The notes: generated from the letters alone by a model not told the origin. 64,000 nt of DNA from Capniomyces stellatus (GCA_001661515.1 LUVW01000010.1:62001-126000), one strand, 5' to 3'; shown: positions 11,842-24,580, counted from the stretch's first letter. Program-made: numbers and translations.

Positions 11842-12584
11842 TCCGCTTTGACATCTATGCTCTAGTTAAATCTCTTTGTCTATTATACATCTATTAATCA
11901 AATGTTCCTATCTACTTTAATCACCAGCGCCATACTCTTTTTCTTTGTTTTCCCTTTATTTTTCTTATTTGTCCTCTCTCGACCCCATGTAGCTTCTTTA
12001 TTAGCTTGACTGTTATTTTCTTTATTACTTACCTTTACTTTTTTTATTCTCTACTTTTTTTCTTTATACTTTCACTTTGGTTTCTAAATCTATAACTATT
12101 GTTACTAAAACGTCCAACCAACTTAGCCTTGTGTAGCTTCAAAGTGTGATTCCATTTTTATTATTATTGACATTCAAATTGTGATTGCTTTATTATTGGT
12201 TTCCAAAGTGTGTTTACTTCTTTTTTTTTAACGCTTTAACAAGACCAACTTGGTTGTCAAAATTCCAAGTAAAAGGTGTCAAAAAAAAAAGAAGCAATAA
12301 TTAGAATAAAACTAGCAATAAAGTAAAAAAAAAAAAAAAAGAAACCAACTAATAAGGATTGGTTCTAATAGGAGACGGCAATTGAAGAAAAAAAGCAACA
12401 AGTGATAAAAAAAAAACAAGTCGATTTATTTTTATTTTTTACATTTATCCTTTTGATAATCAATCAGTTTCAAAGATTGCAACAGCTTTGCAGTTTATAG
12501 TGATGGGGTATTAAAGGCCAAAAGTAACGGCGAAAGAAAGAAAAATTAAGAGTATATAGAGATCAATGTTTGATACTAGTGGAA
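11842..12584. other. Tandem intergenic region TUP1 to MAU2
   Basis: T-rich for the first 400 bases (TUP1 3' flank), then A-rich from about 12270 to 12560 (MAU2 leader). The switch near 12240-12290 is the likely transcript boundary. A short upstream ATG at 12566 reads nine codons including its stop at 12590-12592, overlapping the MAU2 start out of frame. Confidence 0.55.
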
Positions 12585-12592
12585 ATGAATAA
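12566..12592 (+). promoter_or_regulatory. Upstream ORF overlapping the MAU2 start
   Basis: An ATG at 12566 opens an eight-residue frame that stops at 12590-12592, just past the main ATG at 12585 and in another frame. If the transcript starts upstream of it, ribosomes using it would miss the MAU2 start, so it could lower MAU2 translation. Confidence 0.4.
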
Positions 12593-14833
12593 CCGAAATA
12601 ATATAGAAAACGATCACAACAAAGTGTACGAGGGGTTGTTTATACTGTCGGACTTTCTTGTTCAAAAGGCAAGATACAATGTGGGGTTGGGCGGAAATGG
12701 GATAAAAAACAACACAGGCGGCAATATCAATATCGATAGTAATAGCAACAGAAATGGCGATGGGCAAGAGGAGAAAGAAGCGATGGTTGGGCTGGAAAAA
12801 GAGACACGGTCGTGTATAACCGCAGCAATAGCAGCACTGGATAGCATGTGTGTAGCAGGAATACCGCCGTGGATTGAGCAGCAGGCGCGGTGGAAGTTGG
12901 CAAAGATATATCGAGAGTGGACGAGCGAAAGCAGAGAAGAGGAGCGGCAGCTGCAAAAATCATTGTTGCTAGTTTCAGCAGGGCCAAAGGGAATGGAATG
13001 GCGGCTGAAAATCCAGCTTTCAATGTGCGACTTGTTTGTTAAAGAGAAGAACTACACGTTGGCTATATCAAGGCTTGAAAGTGTGCTGACAGAGGCACAA
13101 AGGTAAAGGATGTGTTATATATATACATTTACCAGCTATTAGAACAGATTATAAATCAAGGTAAAAGGAAAAAGAAAAAAGTAAAGTAAAATAATAAATA
13201 AATAAACCAACTCGAGTATGTGTGCGTGTATGTGTGTATTTGAAATAGGATGAACGAAGCAAAATATGTGTATATGGCGATTTTCCGGATATTGAAGTTG
13301 TACGAGACTACAGAGGAGGAGAAAAAGACACTGCGGTGCCTGAAACTAGCAGTCAAGTATGCACAGGAGCGGGGGGATTTCGACATGTCGATTCTGCTGA
13401 GCTTAGAAACGTTGTATCAGGTTGTGCGAATGCAAGACTTTACAAGTGCAGAGCTGCAACTAGGAATTCTAAGCCGGATATTTTCACAAAGCAACGGCAT
13501 GATACCGATTTCAGTAACCAAACAATGCCAAATCAGGTTCTACTTTCTCCAAAGCCTTGTTGAGCTGAATATGGGCCGACACATCCAGGCCTTGAAAGCT
13601 GCCCAGACTGTCCGGTCGCTTGTGAATATCTTGGTTCGCGAAGTTCAGTCACTTGGGCTGCGGTCGCTTAGTGAGGCAGAGGATCGGGCAAAACTCTTTT
13701 ACTTGACATTTAACAATTCACAAAGCCAGACAGAAACTTCCCACCTCTGCTTTTCTGGGTGGTCAAGCCTCCATCTAGACGTTTGGTCTTCGCTTTTGCT
13801 AGCAAACTGTATGAGATACAACACAAACCCATTATCAGTTCTTACTATTCTTACCCACTGCCTGGCTACGCTAAACTCAAAGTCCACCAACTCCAACTCC
13901 AATCCAAGCTTAGTTCCAGTTCCAGTCCCCCAGTCTAAAACCGATACCCTGAAAATCCAGGTTTTGTTGCTGCTTTGCGATGTCCAAATCCAGTCGTGGA
14001 AAATAAATGAGGCCCAGCAATCCATTGGCCAGCTGTTTGAGTGCACAGTAAACACCGACAATTGGCCGCTTTACAAAACTCACATCATGCTCCGCCACGC
14101 AATGCTACTGCAGCGGATCGGCGATATTCCCGAGTCTCTACGCGTCTACAAATCCATTTACGAAACTGCAACTCACTCAAACGATATCAACAACTGGCTT
14201 TTGGCTGCCATCCACATAGCCTTGATTTCCTTTGGAAATGTTGCCCACAACCCCGAACTAGGCTTCATTATACTTAAAAACATCTCTGATTTCTCGGTCA
14301 ACTCATCCTCTTCTTTTAAACCACCACCACTGGTCTCAACTACAATCCAACTCTTGCGGGGAATCCAAACCACCGAAGTGGTTAAGGCAAAGTAAGTTCC
14401 CCCACTCACCATTACTATTACCATTACTATTTCAATTTTGTATATTTCCATATCTCATTTAACGACATCTATATATATGCATGTACTTTTTTTTTTTAGA
14501 GCAATTCTGTTGGACTGTCTAAAAACGTGCACAACCGCAAGCAACTCGTGTTTACAAGTTTTAACTCTGTCGTACACAAGCCATTTATTTGTCACCACCG
14601 ACCCTAACCAGGCTAAAAAAATGGCCAGTGCTGCTTCCTCACTGAGTAACATCAGCAAAGACCCCGTTCTCGCCCTTGTTGCAAATTCCTCACTATATAA
14701 ATGTGTCACGTCCCAGCTAGTATCCTCCAGCTCACAAAGCTTGCCTGATTCCCCTGTCCAAAATCTGGAAACCTCCATTCGCTCTTTAAGAGACTCCTGT
14801 AACTCTCTTTATGTCAATAAGATCCATTTCTAG
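12585..14833 (+). CDS. MAU2: MAU2 / SCC4 cohesin-loading subunit (TPR)
   Basis: Exons 12585-13102, 13249-14391 and 14500-14833 join in phase (donors GTAAAG and GTAAGT, acceptors TAG) to give 664 residues, close to the family's usual 600-650. Mau2 partners Scc2/NIPBL to load cohesin onto chromatin. The protein is all-helical TPR-like: an N-terminal block around IPPWIEQQARWKLAKIY, LQKSLLL and RLKIQLSMCDLF, and a C-terminal block with LLRGIQ, AKAILLDCLK and SHLFVTTDPNQAKKM, which follows the layout of the family's cohesin-loading domain. The first two exons are separated by a 146-base intron. A non-ATG extension upstream is ignored, since 12585 is the first in-frame ATG. An Asn/Gly-rich insertion near residues 35-55 looks like low-complexity drift. 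I am fairly sure of the family from overall pattern rather than one catalytic motif. Confidence 0.8.
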
Positions 14834-15671
14834 ACCTTCCTCTCCCCTCCTTTTTTTTTTTTTTTTTTTTTTTTTTGTTGTTGTTTCACTTTTGGAGTTT
14901 CCTGGAGGCCAAATCATTTACTTTTGAAGAAATTCTCCCGATGCTAAACAACATCGCTAGGTAATTACAGATTAGATTGCAAAGTCGATAAATCAAAATG
15001 TAACTAGTGTATCAAATTGTGGATATCTTGAAATCCCTGACCCAATTTCACTATTAATTTTCAAGTCAATACCAGACATATCCCCCCCTCCCCCCCCCTT
15101 TTTTTTTTTTTTTTTTTTTGCTCCGCTTTCTATTTTATTTCTTCTCAAGTATACTATGATCTTTTGCACATTTTATTACCAAATTTTTATCTGTTACTGC
15201 TATTGTTTCTTTTTTTTTTTATAACTGTTATTCGTTTATTGCTTAGAACAATAAAAAATAAAAGCCAATTGACTGTGCAACTATTCTCGATCCATTGCAA
15301 ATTCTCGTTCCGTTGCAGTCGAGAAAGTGCACGCGGAACGGATTGCTGTGTTTATGTGTGCAAATGTGGATTGTTAGTTTAATGAGATGTATATAAAGAA
15401 ATGGTGCAATAAAAAGGGTTCCAACAAAGAAGAAATTAAAGATTAAAAATTAAAACAAAAAAAAAGGATAAAAGCGTTAGCATAGTATTAGGTACAGTTA
15501 AAAGTAAATATATATCATTAAAGTTGATCCTTCTTTTCGTTTTTTTCTTCTTTTTTGTTTCTTTTATTTAGTTTCAAGTTTAATTCTTTTCCCTTTCATG
15601 TCTTGTCTGCCATGGTTGTCTTGAACAAACATGTTTTTTTTAAAAATATGCTGTTTCGGTGGTTTATTTCA
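14834..15671. other. Convergent spacer MAU2 / CENP-A with homopolymer runs
   Basis: Contains an uninterrupted run of 26 T at 14851-14876, just after the MAU2 stop. A C-rich run (seven C, one T, eight C) then leads into 21 T at 15099-15119. The right half near 15400-15500 is A-rich, as expected for the 3' flank of the minus-strand CENP-A gene. No ORF is supported. Confidence 0.6.
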
Positions 15672-16581
<910 letters not shown>

Positions 16582-18241
16582 CTCATAGTCTTGTTCCCTG
16601 CGTTCAATCACCTATTTTTTCTCTGTGCTTGTATCTTGATTGCTTTATGTCGTCTTTTGCCTTGGAATTTATCCACACACACACGCTCTTTCGCTCTCTC
16701 TTTGTCTTTGCCTACCTATCTGTTTTTTTTGCAGAATTGGCTTCAATTGGTATTAGCTTGCCTTGTTTTCAGCTGATTCGTGTTCGCTTATCGCTACTCC
16801 TCTTGATTCTGTTTAAATCGCTTGTTAAAAAAAATATATAAATAATTCTGCTTAAATAAAGTCCTGGAATCTTACTATAATTTGCTTCTACTTTTTCTTT
16901 CCACTCGAGAAAAAAAAACGCTTGTCTAGTTATTTTATTATCGCCTTCGCTATCACTATAACTATCGCCAACATTGTATTTATTTACTTGCTTTATTTTT
17001 TCATAAAAACTGGCTTTCTTTCCCCACCTCCAAAATCCTTGGACCTTATTCCTTTTCTTTTTTTTTTTGCTCTTCTTTTCCTTTTAATTTCTTCCTTTGC
17101 TTTTGTTTAATTGTGTCTGTTTAGCAAATAAACATCTAATTTCGTGAATTTTCAGTTTTGTTCAATTTCATCCAAATTTTTAATATTATTATTATTTGGC
17201 TGTGTTGTCCCTTATTTACCTTTTCATTATCGAACCTCTCCATTGTTCAATTGGCTGCACATTTCAATTTCAATTATTCCAACTCAACACAATCACCTCA
17301 TTGAGCCAATAGATACTTTGCTTTTGAAGCTGCTTTTTCTTTTCTCGCTTTATTTTTTTTTTTCGAGTTTATATCACTCAAGCCTGTCTTGAATTTTTTA
17401 CATCTCACTCACTAGACTGTCCCTTTAAAAATACTCGACAAATATCCAATACAAAATATAGCAAACGAAACTTGCAAATAGACTGGAAAGAAAAGTATTT
17501 CAATGTTATTTTGGCTCTTTACGCGTCATTTTTCTAAGCATTTTCGTTGCCTTTATTTTACTTTATTTTTATTTTTATTTTACTATCTGCGAAAAATGTA
17601 AAACCGAGTTCAAACTTACAAATCCGATTTTATGAAATTAAAGTTTGCTTTTTTTTTAAAAGAAAAAAATTACCAGATAATCTATATTTCTAGAACAAGT
17701 CAATATAAACTCACACTTCAGAACCTGCCAACTGAATATCAGTACCATGGCTACTTTGGACTGTTTTGTACAAAAGACACATATACAATATCAACTGGAT
17801 CCTGATAAATGCTTTGGATCTGCTGTTTTGTTCAGTGCCCTTTCCCCTGTCTTTATCAGTATAAATTGTGCTTCGTAGTATCAACAAGTCAGGTCGAGTC
17901 GAGTTGAGCTGAACCACATTGAAATCATCTCAAATCTATCTAATATGGCTTGCACACCCCTTTTTCACGCTCTTAACGAAGCTGATATCTTTTATTCAGA
18001 CCAATCGCGAGTTTGTGTAATGTCTAGCAATATTATACTTTGTGAACCCCCGCGCATAATGCCATGATTTAAGGCTGTTTATTGCCAAAACTGCAGCCAG
18101 TAACCACCAAGACCAAGACAATGAACCCCCGAGATTTGTCGAGTTGAACCAAAATTTTGGAATTAAAACTAAAATTAAGACTTGTAGAAAGTCGAGTTAA
18201 AATTGTAAAAAAGGTCAAAGTAAATATAAAGCCAAACTCCA
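16582..18241. other. Spacer between CENP-A promoter and PEX11 3' end
   Basis: From 16600 to about 17400 the plus strand is T/C-rich, so the CENP-A leader is purine-rich on its own strand. The part from 17700 to 18200 has higher GC and holds three copies of a GTCGAGTT word (near 17898, 18139 and 18191) and a 43-codon ATG ORF from about 17745 on the plus strand that I cannot relate to anything. Confidence 0.45.
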
Positions 18242-19069
18242 TTACCAGCGGTTAAGAGCTGAGCAGACACCAGCTATAGTACCACAAACACCCACCAATA
18301 CATCAGGAAATCCCGAATTTTCAAGTGACCAGTGTATAGTAAGAGGCAAATACGCCAGGCTATTACCAAGGTTGTATTTCCAGGCTGTCAGCTGCGAATC
18401 AACATCCTCCAAGTCCTTTTGTATGGTTTTAGCATCGGAGCTACGCTGCGACAGTATTTTGCTTCTTTGCGCCAACAGTTCTTTTCTGCCGTGGGCTAGC
18501 TTTACAAAGTTCAAAACAACCCATAGCGCCCAAAGCCTACAAGAAACGATTCCATACTTGTACGTTGTCTTTTTTGTGATTGGAATGATTTCATGCTCAC
18601 CAAGCCAATACAGCCTTTCCAATGGATAATATAGCATCATTGAAATGTTCTGCAGAAAAGATACTGCGTTCTGCAGCTTTTCCTTGGGCGGATTTTGCAA
18701 TGAATGAACAGAGGATATGTATAGCGGGAAGAAGTCTAGCACTCGTGCCATAATTCTATAGTCGGATATCATTGCTGACAAGACACCAACCCGCTTAGAG
18801 ATGCCCTTATTTCCCGATTTGAGCATAACCCAAACCACCACCTTGCCAAAGTACTGGATTAGCATCAAGGCATTGTCGCACCCTGCCTGCGAAGTAAATA
18901 TTTTTATCAGCTTTTCTATTATTACTTCGCTACTTCTTGCTTGTGGAGTATTTTGCACCTGTGTTCCTTGGTTTTTTGCACGCTCCTTTTCCGACGATTC
19001 GAACTTCTCCACGATTACTGGCACTGTTTTGTTGACAATCTCTGCACCGTCCTGACCTTTCTTACTCAT
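18242..19069 (-). CDS. PEX11: PEX11-family peroxisome membrane protein
   Basis: Single exon, 275 residues, ATG start. Pex11 proteins remodel and elongate the peroxisomal membrane before fission. After a polar N-terminal stretch of about 48 residues, a helix-rich region carries the family pattern: ALMLIQYFGKVVVWVM (amphipathic helix), an Arg-containing RIMARVLDFFPLY segment, FLQNISMMLYYPLERLYWLGE, RLWALWVVLNF, and a hydrophobic C-terminal segment with PLTIHWSLENSGFPDVLVGV. Length fits fungal Pex11/Pex11C proteins (about 230-290). The N-terminal extension is longer than in yeast Pex11. Which paralogue (Pex11, Pex11C, Pex25-like) cannot be decided from this sequence. It is divergent from RPB11. 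Confidence 0.8.
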   Translation of the reverse strand: MSKKGQDGAEIVNKTVPVIVEKFESSEKERAKNQGTQVQNTPQARSSEVIIEKLIKIFTSQAGCDNALMLIQYFGKVVVWVMLKSGNKGISKRVGVLSAMISDYRIMARVLDFFPLYISSVHSLQNPPKEKLQNAVSFLQNISMMLYYPLERLYWLGEHEIIPITKKTTYKYGIVSCRLWALWVVLNFVKLAHGRKELLAQRSKILSQRSSDAKTIQKDLEDVDSQLTAWKYNLGNSLAYLPLTIHWSLENSGFPDVLVGVCGTIAGVCSALNRW

Positions 19070-20224
19070 CTTATCGAATTTACTAGAGCTCCTGTCGAAT
19101 ATGTGCTATTTACAGTTGGTGATTCTTTTTTTTTAATAAAAAGGGTATGTTCTAGTGTCTTTATTCGGGAACTTTGGTTTATATGCTATTTCTGCAATTA
19201 GAAAACACCAAAGTCTAAATATATTTCTTGTACTTTTCTCTATATTATTAAAATTATCGCTTTTCGATCCAAATTGTCTATTTTTTTTAAGTGTAACTCG
19301 ACAAGAAAGTAAATTAGAGATAATATTTTCGTTATTAAATTGGCGGCAACAAAATATGGTGAATGTGATTGATATAAATTATCTTTTCAATAAAGAAATC
19401 GCAGTTTGCAGAATTGACCTATTTTTGTGGTTGGCTTATTTTTTTTCTTTTTAATTTCCGTTTTTTTAATTTTATGGTCTTACTTGGAAAGCTGTATTTG
19501 TTTTGATATATTATGTCCCAATAGACTCCAATTCAATACATATTCAACTATATGTTTTTGCCTGAAAACAACCAGTTTTTTTTGTTTATCTGGTTTGCTA
19601 ATATTGGCCAAATAACATGCTCCCAACTATAACTAGAATGTATCGAAAGCAATATAACACTACTGGGGCTTTAGGACCAACTCGTAAATAACACTTTTAT
19701 TGAAATATATACGCTTTTGCTTCTTTATTCCAAGACATAATCTTGATACGACATTACCGTATCCATATTGATTAATAAACAACGAGGTAACAACGAGGTA
19801 ATACTACCTTCTTGAAGAGTTATCTCTAATACCAACCCACGGTATGGATATACTTTGACAACATAACCCATGCACGCTGCTTTTTATATATAGCTCCTTC
19901 AAGGTTGGTAACATTAAATTTTAACTGGTGCTAAAGTCGGGTTTATCATTATTTGTTTTTTTAAAATTTTGTCAACTGTCTAACGCTTTAATTTGAAAAA
20001 AGTGAGCGGAAGTCGTGAATCTAAAATTATGTATATTTTTTTTCCACGCTTGTAAATAAAGCCATAAACAAAATATAAAAATATATGTATAAAAAAATAA
20101 ATGAATATTTATAAAGAACAAGTCCAGCTTTTTGTGATATACTTTCCATTAAAATAAAAAAACTAGTATATTATATTCGTTACCAATAGCAGTTAGAGTT
20201 CAGTAAAGTAATAGATAGATCAAA
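19070..20224. other. Divergent promoter region PEX11 / RPB11
   Basis: AT-rich, with short ORFs that lack conserved sequence. T-rich near PEX11 and A-rich from about 20040 to 20220 next to RPB11, as expected for two divergent leaders. The word AACGAGGTAA is duplicated in tandem near 19780-19801. No gene is supported. Confidence 0.5.
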
Positions 20225-21175
20225 ATGAATGCACCAGAGAGATTCGAGATGTTTGTTTTGCCCGATGGGGTCAAAAAGTAATAACAATATTTTCCAGCTA
20301 TAAAGCTCAAATGTAATAATGGAAGGTTGAAGATGGAAAAATGGGGATAAATGTTGTTCTAATCAGTATGCTTGTTGACTTTGAATGATTTAATGATATA
20401 TAAATAGGATCGAGATGATTCCTGATCCAAAGATCCCAAATTGCACAACTTTTGATATAAGGATGGAGGATCACACAATAGCAAATATACTAAGATAGTA
20501 CGTGTTTTTCTGGATCTGTTTTGTTAAAACCATACATACGCGTACACACACATAGATTCACGAACTGTTATTAGTAATTGAGCGATTGTTATGGAAACAA
20601 AGTATAAAAGGATCTTGCTATTTCGACTAGCTTAATTTATGTTGACTTTTTTTTATTTCTGTGTAAAAAAAAAAATAGCAAGCTAATCGAAAACAAAAAC
20701 GTTGTGTTTGCAGGGTACAACATGCCACATCCGCTGGAGTACCATGCTTTGATACGTGTTCAGACTGAGGGAAATGTAAAGCCATTAGAAGTTTTCCAAG
20801 AAGCGGTCCATAGTTTACTAGTAGAGTACGATAACATTCGAAATAAGTTTGAGGTAAATTAGATTTTTATTTACTCTAGTTTATTTATCCAAACATTCTA
20901 GATTTGTACATGTTTGCTGTTAGCGAGATAGAGCCAATATTCATTGACGGTGTATCACTATTGCTTTGATTTAGATTGAAATATCCCGAGTACGATCAAT
21001 GGCGGCTGATAATTCTGGGCAAGGAGCCTTTGGAGAGTTCGGAATGAACTCAGAGCGGATGAACAATATGGGAGGTATGGGAAATGTGGGGGCAGATGGT
21101 GGGATTGGGGGTGGTATGTACGGCATGTTGGATGGCGGGCATAATCAAACGGATGATGTCGACTTGGACTTTTAA
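20225..21175 (+). CDS. RPB11: RNA polymerase II subunit RPB11
   Basis: Four exons: 20225-20277, 20408-20497, 20679-20853 and 20975-21175. The introns are 130, 181 and 121 bases, all ending in TAG, and phases match. The product is 172 residues. Rpb11 pairs with Rpb3 in polymerase II assembly, like bacterial alpha subunits. It begins MNAPERFEMFVLPDG (compare the family start MNAPDRFELF), continues with the hallmark MEDHTIANILR, then VVFAGYNMPHPLEYHALIRV, and a long C-terminal helix. The sequence GTTTGCAG near 20706 looks like an acceptor but encodes the conserved Val-Phe-Ala, so exon 3 starts earlier at a TAG. Family members are about 115-125 residues. This one carries about 50 extra Gly/Met/Asn-rich residues that end in an acidic DDVDLDF. 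Confidence 0.92.
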
Positions 21176-21693
21176 TATTCAATCCGAATTAACCCGAATT
21201 AACCCGATACAATTCAGTTCAATTCAGTTTGATCGAATATATATCTAACGTAACATTAGTAGCTTCTACAACAAAGAGATATGCATGTATATATTTTTGT
21301 TCAACTTTTTCTTTTTCAGATAGTGCAATTTGGTAAAGCCATAATATCACAGTACTTCCTCCTCTACCCTTCTCTTTAATGGATTATCTTTGTTTTTATT
21401 GCAGGTTATTTGAAAACAAGCCTTAGGTGTGAGTTAAAAAAAAGTAAAAGATATATTTTTTTTCAAATACAGTGAAAACCCGTGATATAAAATATGTAGA
21501 AGATGGCTTAATGATGGAAATAAAGATAGAGAATATGGTATAGGCCCAAAACTGGGGCCAAATTACAAGAGATAGAAACCGGTCAAGCAAATTCAACCAT
21601 CTGCTCAAAATGTTGTAAAAGATAAAACAGAAACAGAAACAAAAACAAAAGCAAAAAAAAACACACACGAACAGAAAATTAATAAAAAAGAAG
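21176..21693. other. Convergent spacer RPB11 / UBX protein
   Basis: AT-rich with no supported gene. An imperfect tandem repeat TTAACCCGA(A/T) lies just after the RPB11 stop (about 21189-21206), followed by a doubled AATTCAGTT. Near 21628-21662 an A-rich stretch with AAACAGAAACA-type units flanks the UBX 3' end. Confidence 0.5.
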
Positions 21694-23373
21694 TTATTCA
21701 GAGTCACTGTCGCTATCACAACAAGAGTCGCTGTCAATAGGCTCAACTATAAAAGTACCATTTGGCCACATTCTGACGCTCTCTAGTGTGGTTTGGATAG
21801 AGTTTTCGCTTGGGTGAAACTCTTTTCTTGGAAAGGTAGTGACTAGCAAAAAATCGTGTTCTGGAGCGAGTCCGAGTGGGGATTTAGGCTTTGAGGAGCC
21901 AGGGTTGTCGCCCAAAGAACTGTTTAGTTTGGCGCTTAGGGAAGAATTGGGAGATTTGTCGTCTTCAGAAAGTTTAGTGGTTTCGATGAACGAGTATACA
22001 AGGCTAAAAGAGTCGGATCCAGAGAATTTTCTTTTGACTCGAGAGCCATCAGCAAGCCTGAAGGATATGGTGCAGGTATCAGGACCGGTAGGTTCGCTGG
22101 CTTCAAAGGCTGAGCGATACAGCGACAGACGCCAGATATTTTTTCTATCCTCCAACAGCTGTTTTTCCAGGATGAGCTGGTCTTTGACCTGCCTTTTTTC
22201 CTCATCTTCGATTTCCTTCTGCCTCAGTTCCAGTGCTCGCAGCCTGTCGCGCTCCAGAGAAGCCGTATATGCAGCATCTTGCTGTTCTCGGAGCTCTCGG
22301 GCCTGCTGTCTTTCTTCCTGCTCAAGCCGTGCTGTCTGAAGCACTCTGTCGTGTGTGCTAATAGGTCGGGACATCCAGTCAATAATGTAGTTTGCTGCGG
22401 TTTCAGAGTTGGTGTCGTTGCTAAAGCATGCAGCTGGTAGCCCATCCAATCGAGCCACTATCGACATTCGGAAGTTGTTTGTTCCGGTGTGGAAGCGTGG
22501 TGCCGCCAGTGCAAAGAACGGGTACGAAGCTGACATCAGAGTCTGTGCCACCTGCATTCCCTCCATTTCCAACACACTCCCAATCCAAACCACAAAGCGT
22601 GAACTGTCGAGGTAAGAGTCAAAATCTCGATTTGCAAGGATATTGAGAAGCTGCGTCGAATCGTCATGCACCTCAGAAACTAGAATTACAAGAAGGTACT
22701 GGAAACTTCGCTTAGCTTCATACAGTGCCTCGCTATATGTCCCATAAAAAATCTGAGGATGTCGGCTCCCATTGTTTTCCACCAACCATTTAACAGCTGC
22801 ATTTAGGTTAATCTCCTGCCCAGGATTTTCTGCATTTGGGTTGTTGTCTATCGATAGCCCTCTTATCCTAATATACTCTGGCGGTACCCCTGTCGAAGAA
22901 ACCTTGCTCAATCCTGCTATCCTCACTTTAATATATATATTCGTTTTTATTTTATTTTATTTATTATTTCATCTGTTATTAATTTTGATCAAATGCAAGC
23001 AAAGTTTTTATTATTATTGTTATATCATCTTTATTTGTTTCAACTTACTAGCTTTCTTTCCGGATTCTTGCACAACAAATAAAGCTAATGAGATTGGCCA
23101 AAATACCAAGGGCCACAGACTGAATCCCGGGACACCTGTAGATGACTTATTGAGGCTGCTTGCGCCTGTAGAATTTGTGTTTATATTAGCATTGCCGTTT
23201 CGAGAAATATCACTTATGCTTTCTAAATTCGAAGCTCGATTATTTCCATCATTGCTTGTATTGTTATTTTGTGGTTCGCTATTTCTACCATTTGGATCTG
23301 AAACCTGTGCTTGACCATTCATAGTTGCTCTGCTCTCCGAATTCCCGGATTGTGGGTTTTCTGTTGCTGACAT
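21694..23373 (-). CDS. Membrane-anchored UAS-UBX protein (FAF2/Ubx2-like)
   Basis: Exons 23373-23049 and 22916-21694 (donor GTAAGT, acceptor ATAG, phase 1) give 515 residues. Proteins of this type recruit the Cdc48/p97 ATPase to the ER or lipid droplets for protein degradation. Seen here: a polar Asn/Ser-rich N-terminus, a hydrophobic stretch at residues 84-101 (LWPLVFWPISLALFVV) fitting a membrane hairpin or anchor, a thioredoxin-like UAS domain (about 165-295, with YLLVILVS and SASYPFFALAAP), a charged coiled coil (about 303-380), and a C-terminal UBX domain. The UBX domain contains RLADGSRVKRKF and the p97-binding FPR turn (TTFPRKEF). No UBA domain is visible at the N-terminus, unlike FAF2 and Ubx2. 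An AAG acceptor nine bases upstream would also stay in frame. I chose TAG to match every other intron here. Confidence 0.82.
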
Positions 23374-24542
23374 TATACTTTGTGTAATTAATCAACTACT
23401 CAATCAACTATCCTATCAATTGTTTGCCTATATGCCTTGATTTCAGAAATACAAAACCGGTGCTCCTTTTTATTTTATTTTATATTTTTGGTAAAATCCT
23501 CTTGTTGATGGTTAGATGGTTTAAAAGACACTCTAATCTTATCTTTGTAAGCCAGATTAATTTTTAATTTCAATAAATACTTGCTATTCTGTTAAATAAA
23601 CGTTAAACCTTGGTAAACCTTGTTAAGCCAATATCTTTTTCTCTCCATATTTATACCATTAGGGATTTATTCAACTAGTGTTTTAAATTGCAACCTTCCC
23701 ACTTGATTATGATTCATTTACATAAAAAAACCTCCGTCAATCAAATTAACAGTTAATGTCCCACAAACCATCCAATAGTAGCTCGTTATGTAGTCGCCTT
23801 CAACTTTCTGTCCTTTTTAAACCTTGGCTTTAACGAAATGAAACCAAGTATAAAAAAAAACCTTGGCTCTATTTGCAATATAAAAAAGCATTGGCTCTGT
23901 GGCAAACTAAACCATTGTTAATTATTACTTACATTATAGACATATTCATTTAACTATATATATCCATAGCTATAGTAGATGATTCTATGTGGTGCTTCCA
24001 CCAATTTCACAACTTGCTGCGTTTCCTTGGTATACAGGCAAACAAGCCTCAGTCGCAATAGTCCAGCGGTAGCCCGGATAATAATTATTATACCAGAAAC
24101 AAGCAAAGGAAGCCGTAAACCCCAGTTAAGTTGTCTACACCAACTTTACTCGCTTCACTTTTACTATTTGATCCACTCACGTCTTGGTGCACTTTGACCA
24201 CTGTATCTATTTTAAATAACACATTTTGCAAGAGTTTCTAAACAATGCAGTGTTTAGTAGTAATAACAAACAACAAAACTATGTAAAGAATTGGCGCTTC
24301 TTTCTCATCTCCTACTATTTCTAGCGGTCAGACATGGTTTAATTTAAAAATTGCACTTTGGGGGGTGTCAAATCAGCTATTTGTGCTGAGTAGATACCAC
24401 CAGCCTACCATTGCACTTTTATTTAACCAAATCCAGACATTTTGGGTTTGCCTGACATTGGCTGTAGTCAAAATTGAGTTTTTTTTACATTTCTATCGCA
24501 AAGTTGGGAAATATACATTATACAAATATATAAGAGGAGGGA

Positions 24543-24560
24543 AGAGAGAGAGAGAGAGAG
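24543..24560. repeat. (AG)n dinucleotide tract
   Basis: About nine uninterrupted AG units inside a longer purine-only stretch (roughly 24534-24580), just upstream of a candidate start codon at 24581. Confidence 0.85.
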
Positions 24561-24580
24561 GGAAGGAGGGAAAGGGAAGA

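Noticed and set aside
16582..16611. Ten-residue N-terminal extension of CENP-A
   Set aside because: The extension starts with GTG. The first ATG at 16581 is the natural start.
20699..20712. TTTGCAG as the RPB11 exon 3 acceptor
   Set aside because: Using it would delete the conserved Val-Phe-Ala-Gly. The TAG at 20676-20678 restores the full family sequence in frame.
24050..24110. tRNA-like string around GTCCAGCGGTAGC
   Set aside because: Resembles a D-arm, but no acceptor stem, anticodon arm or B box can be drawn around it.
23979..24197. 72-codon ATG ORF upstream of the UBX gene
   Set aside because: Slightly GC-richer than its surroundings, but short, with no recognisable sequence; expected by chance.
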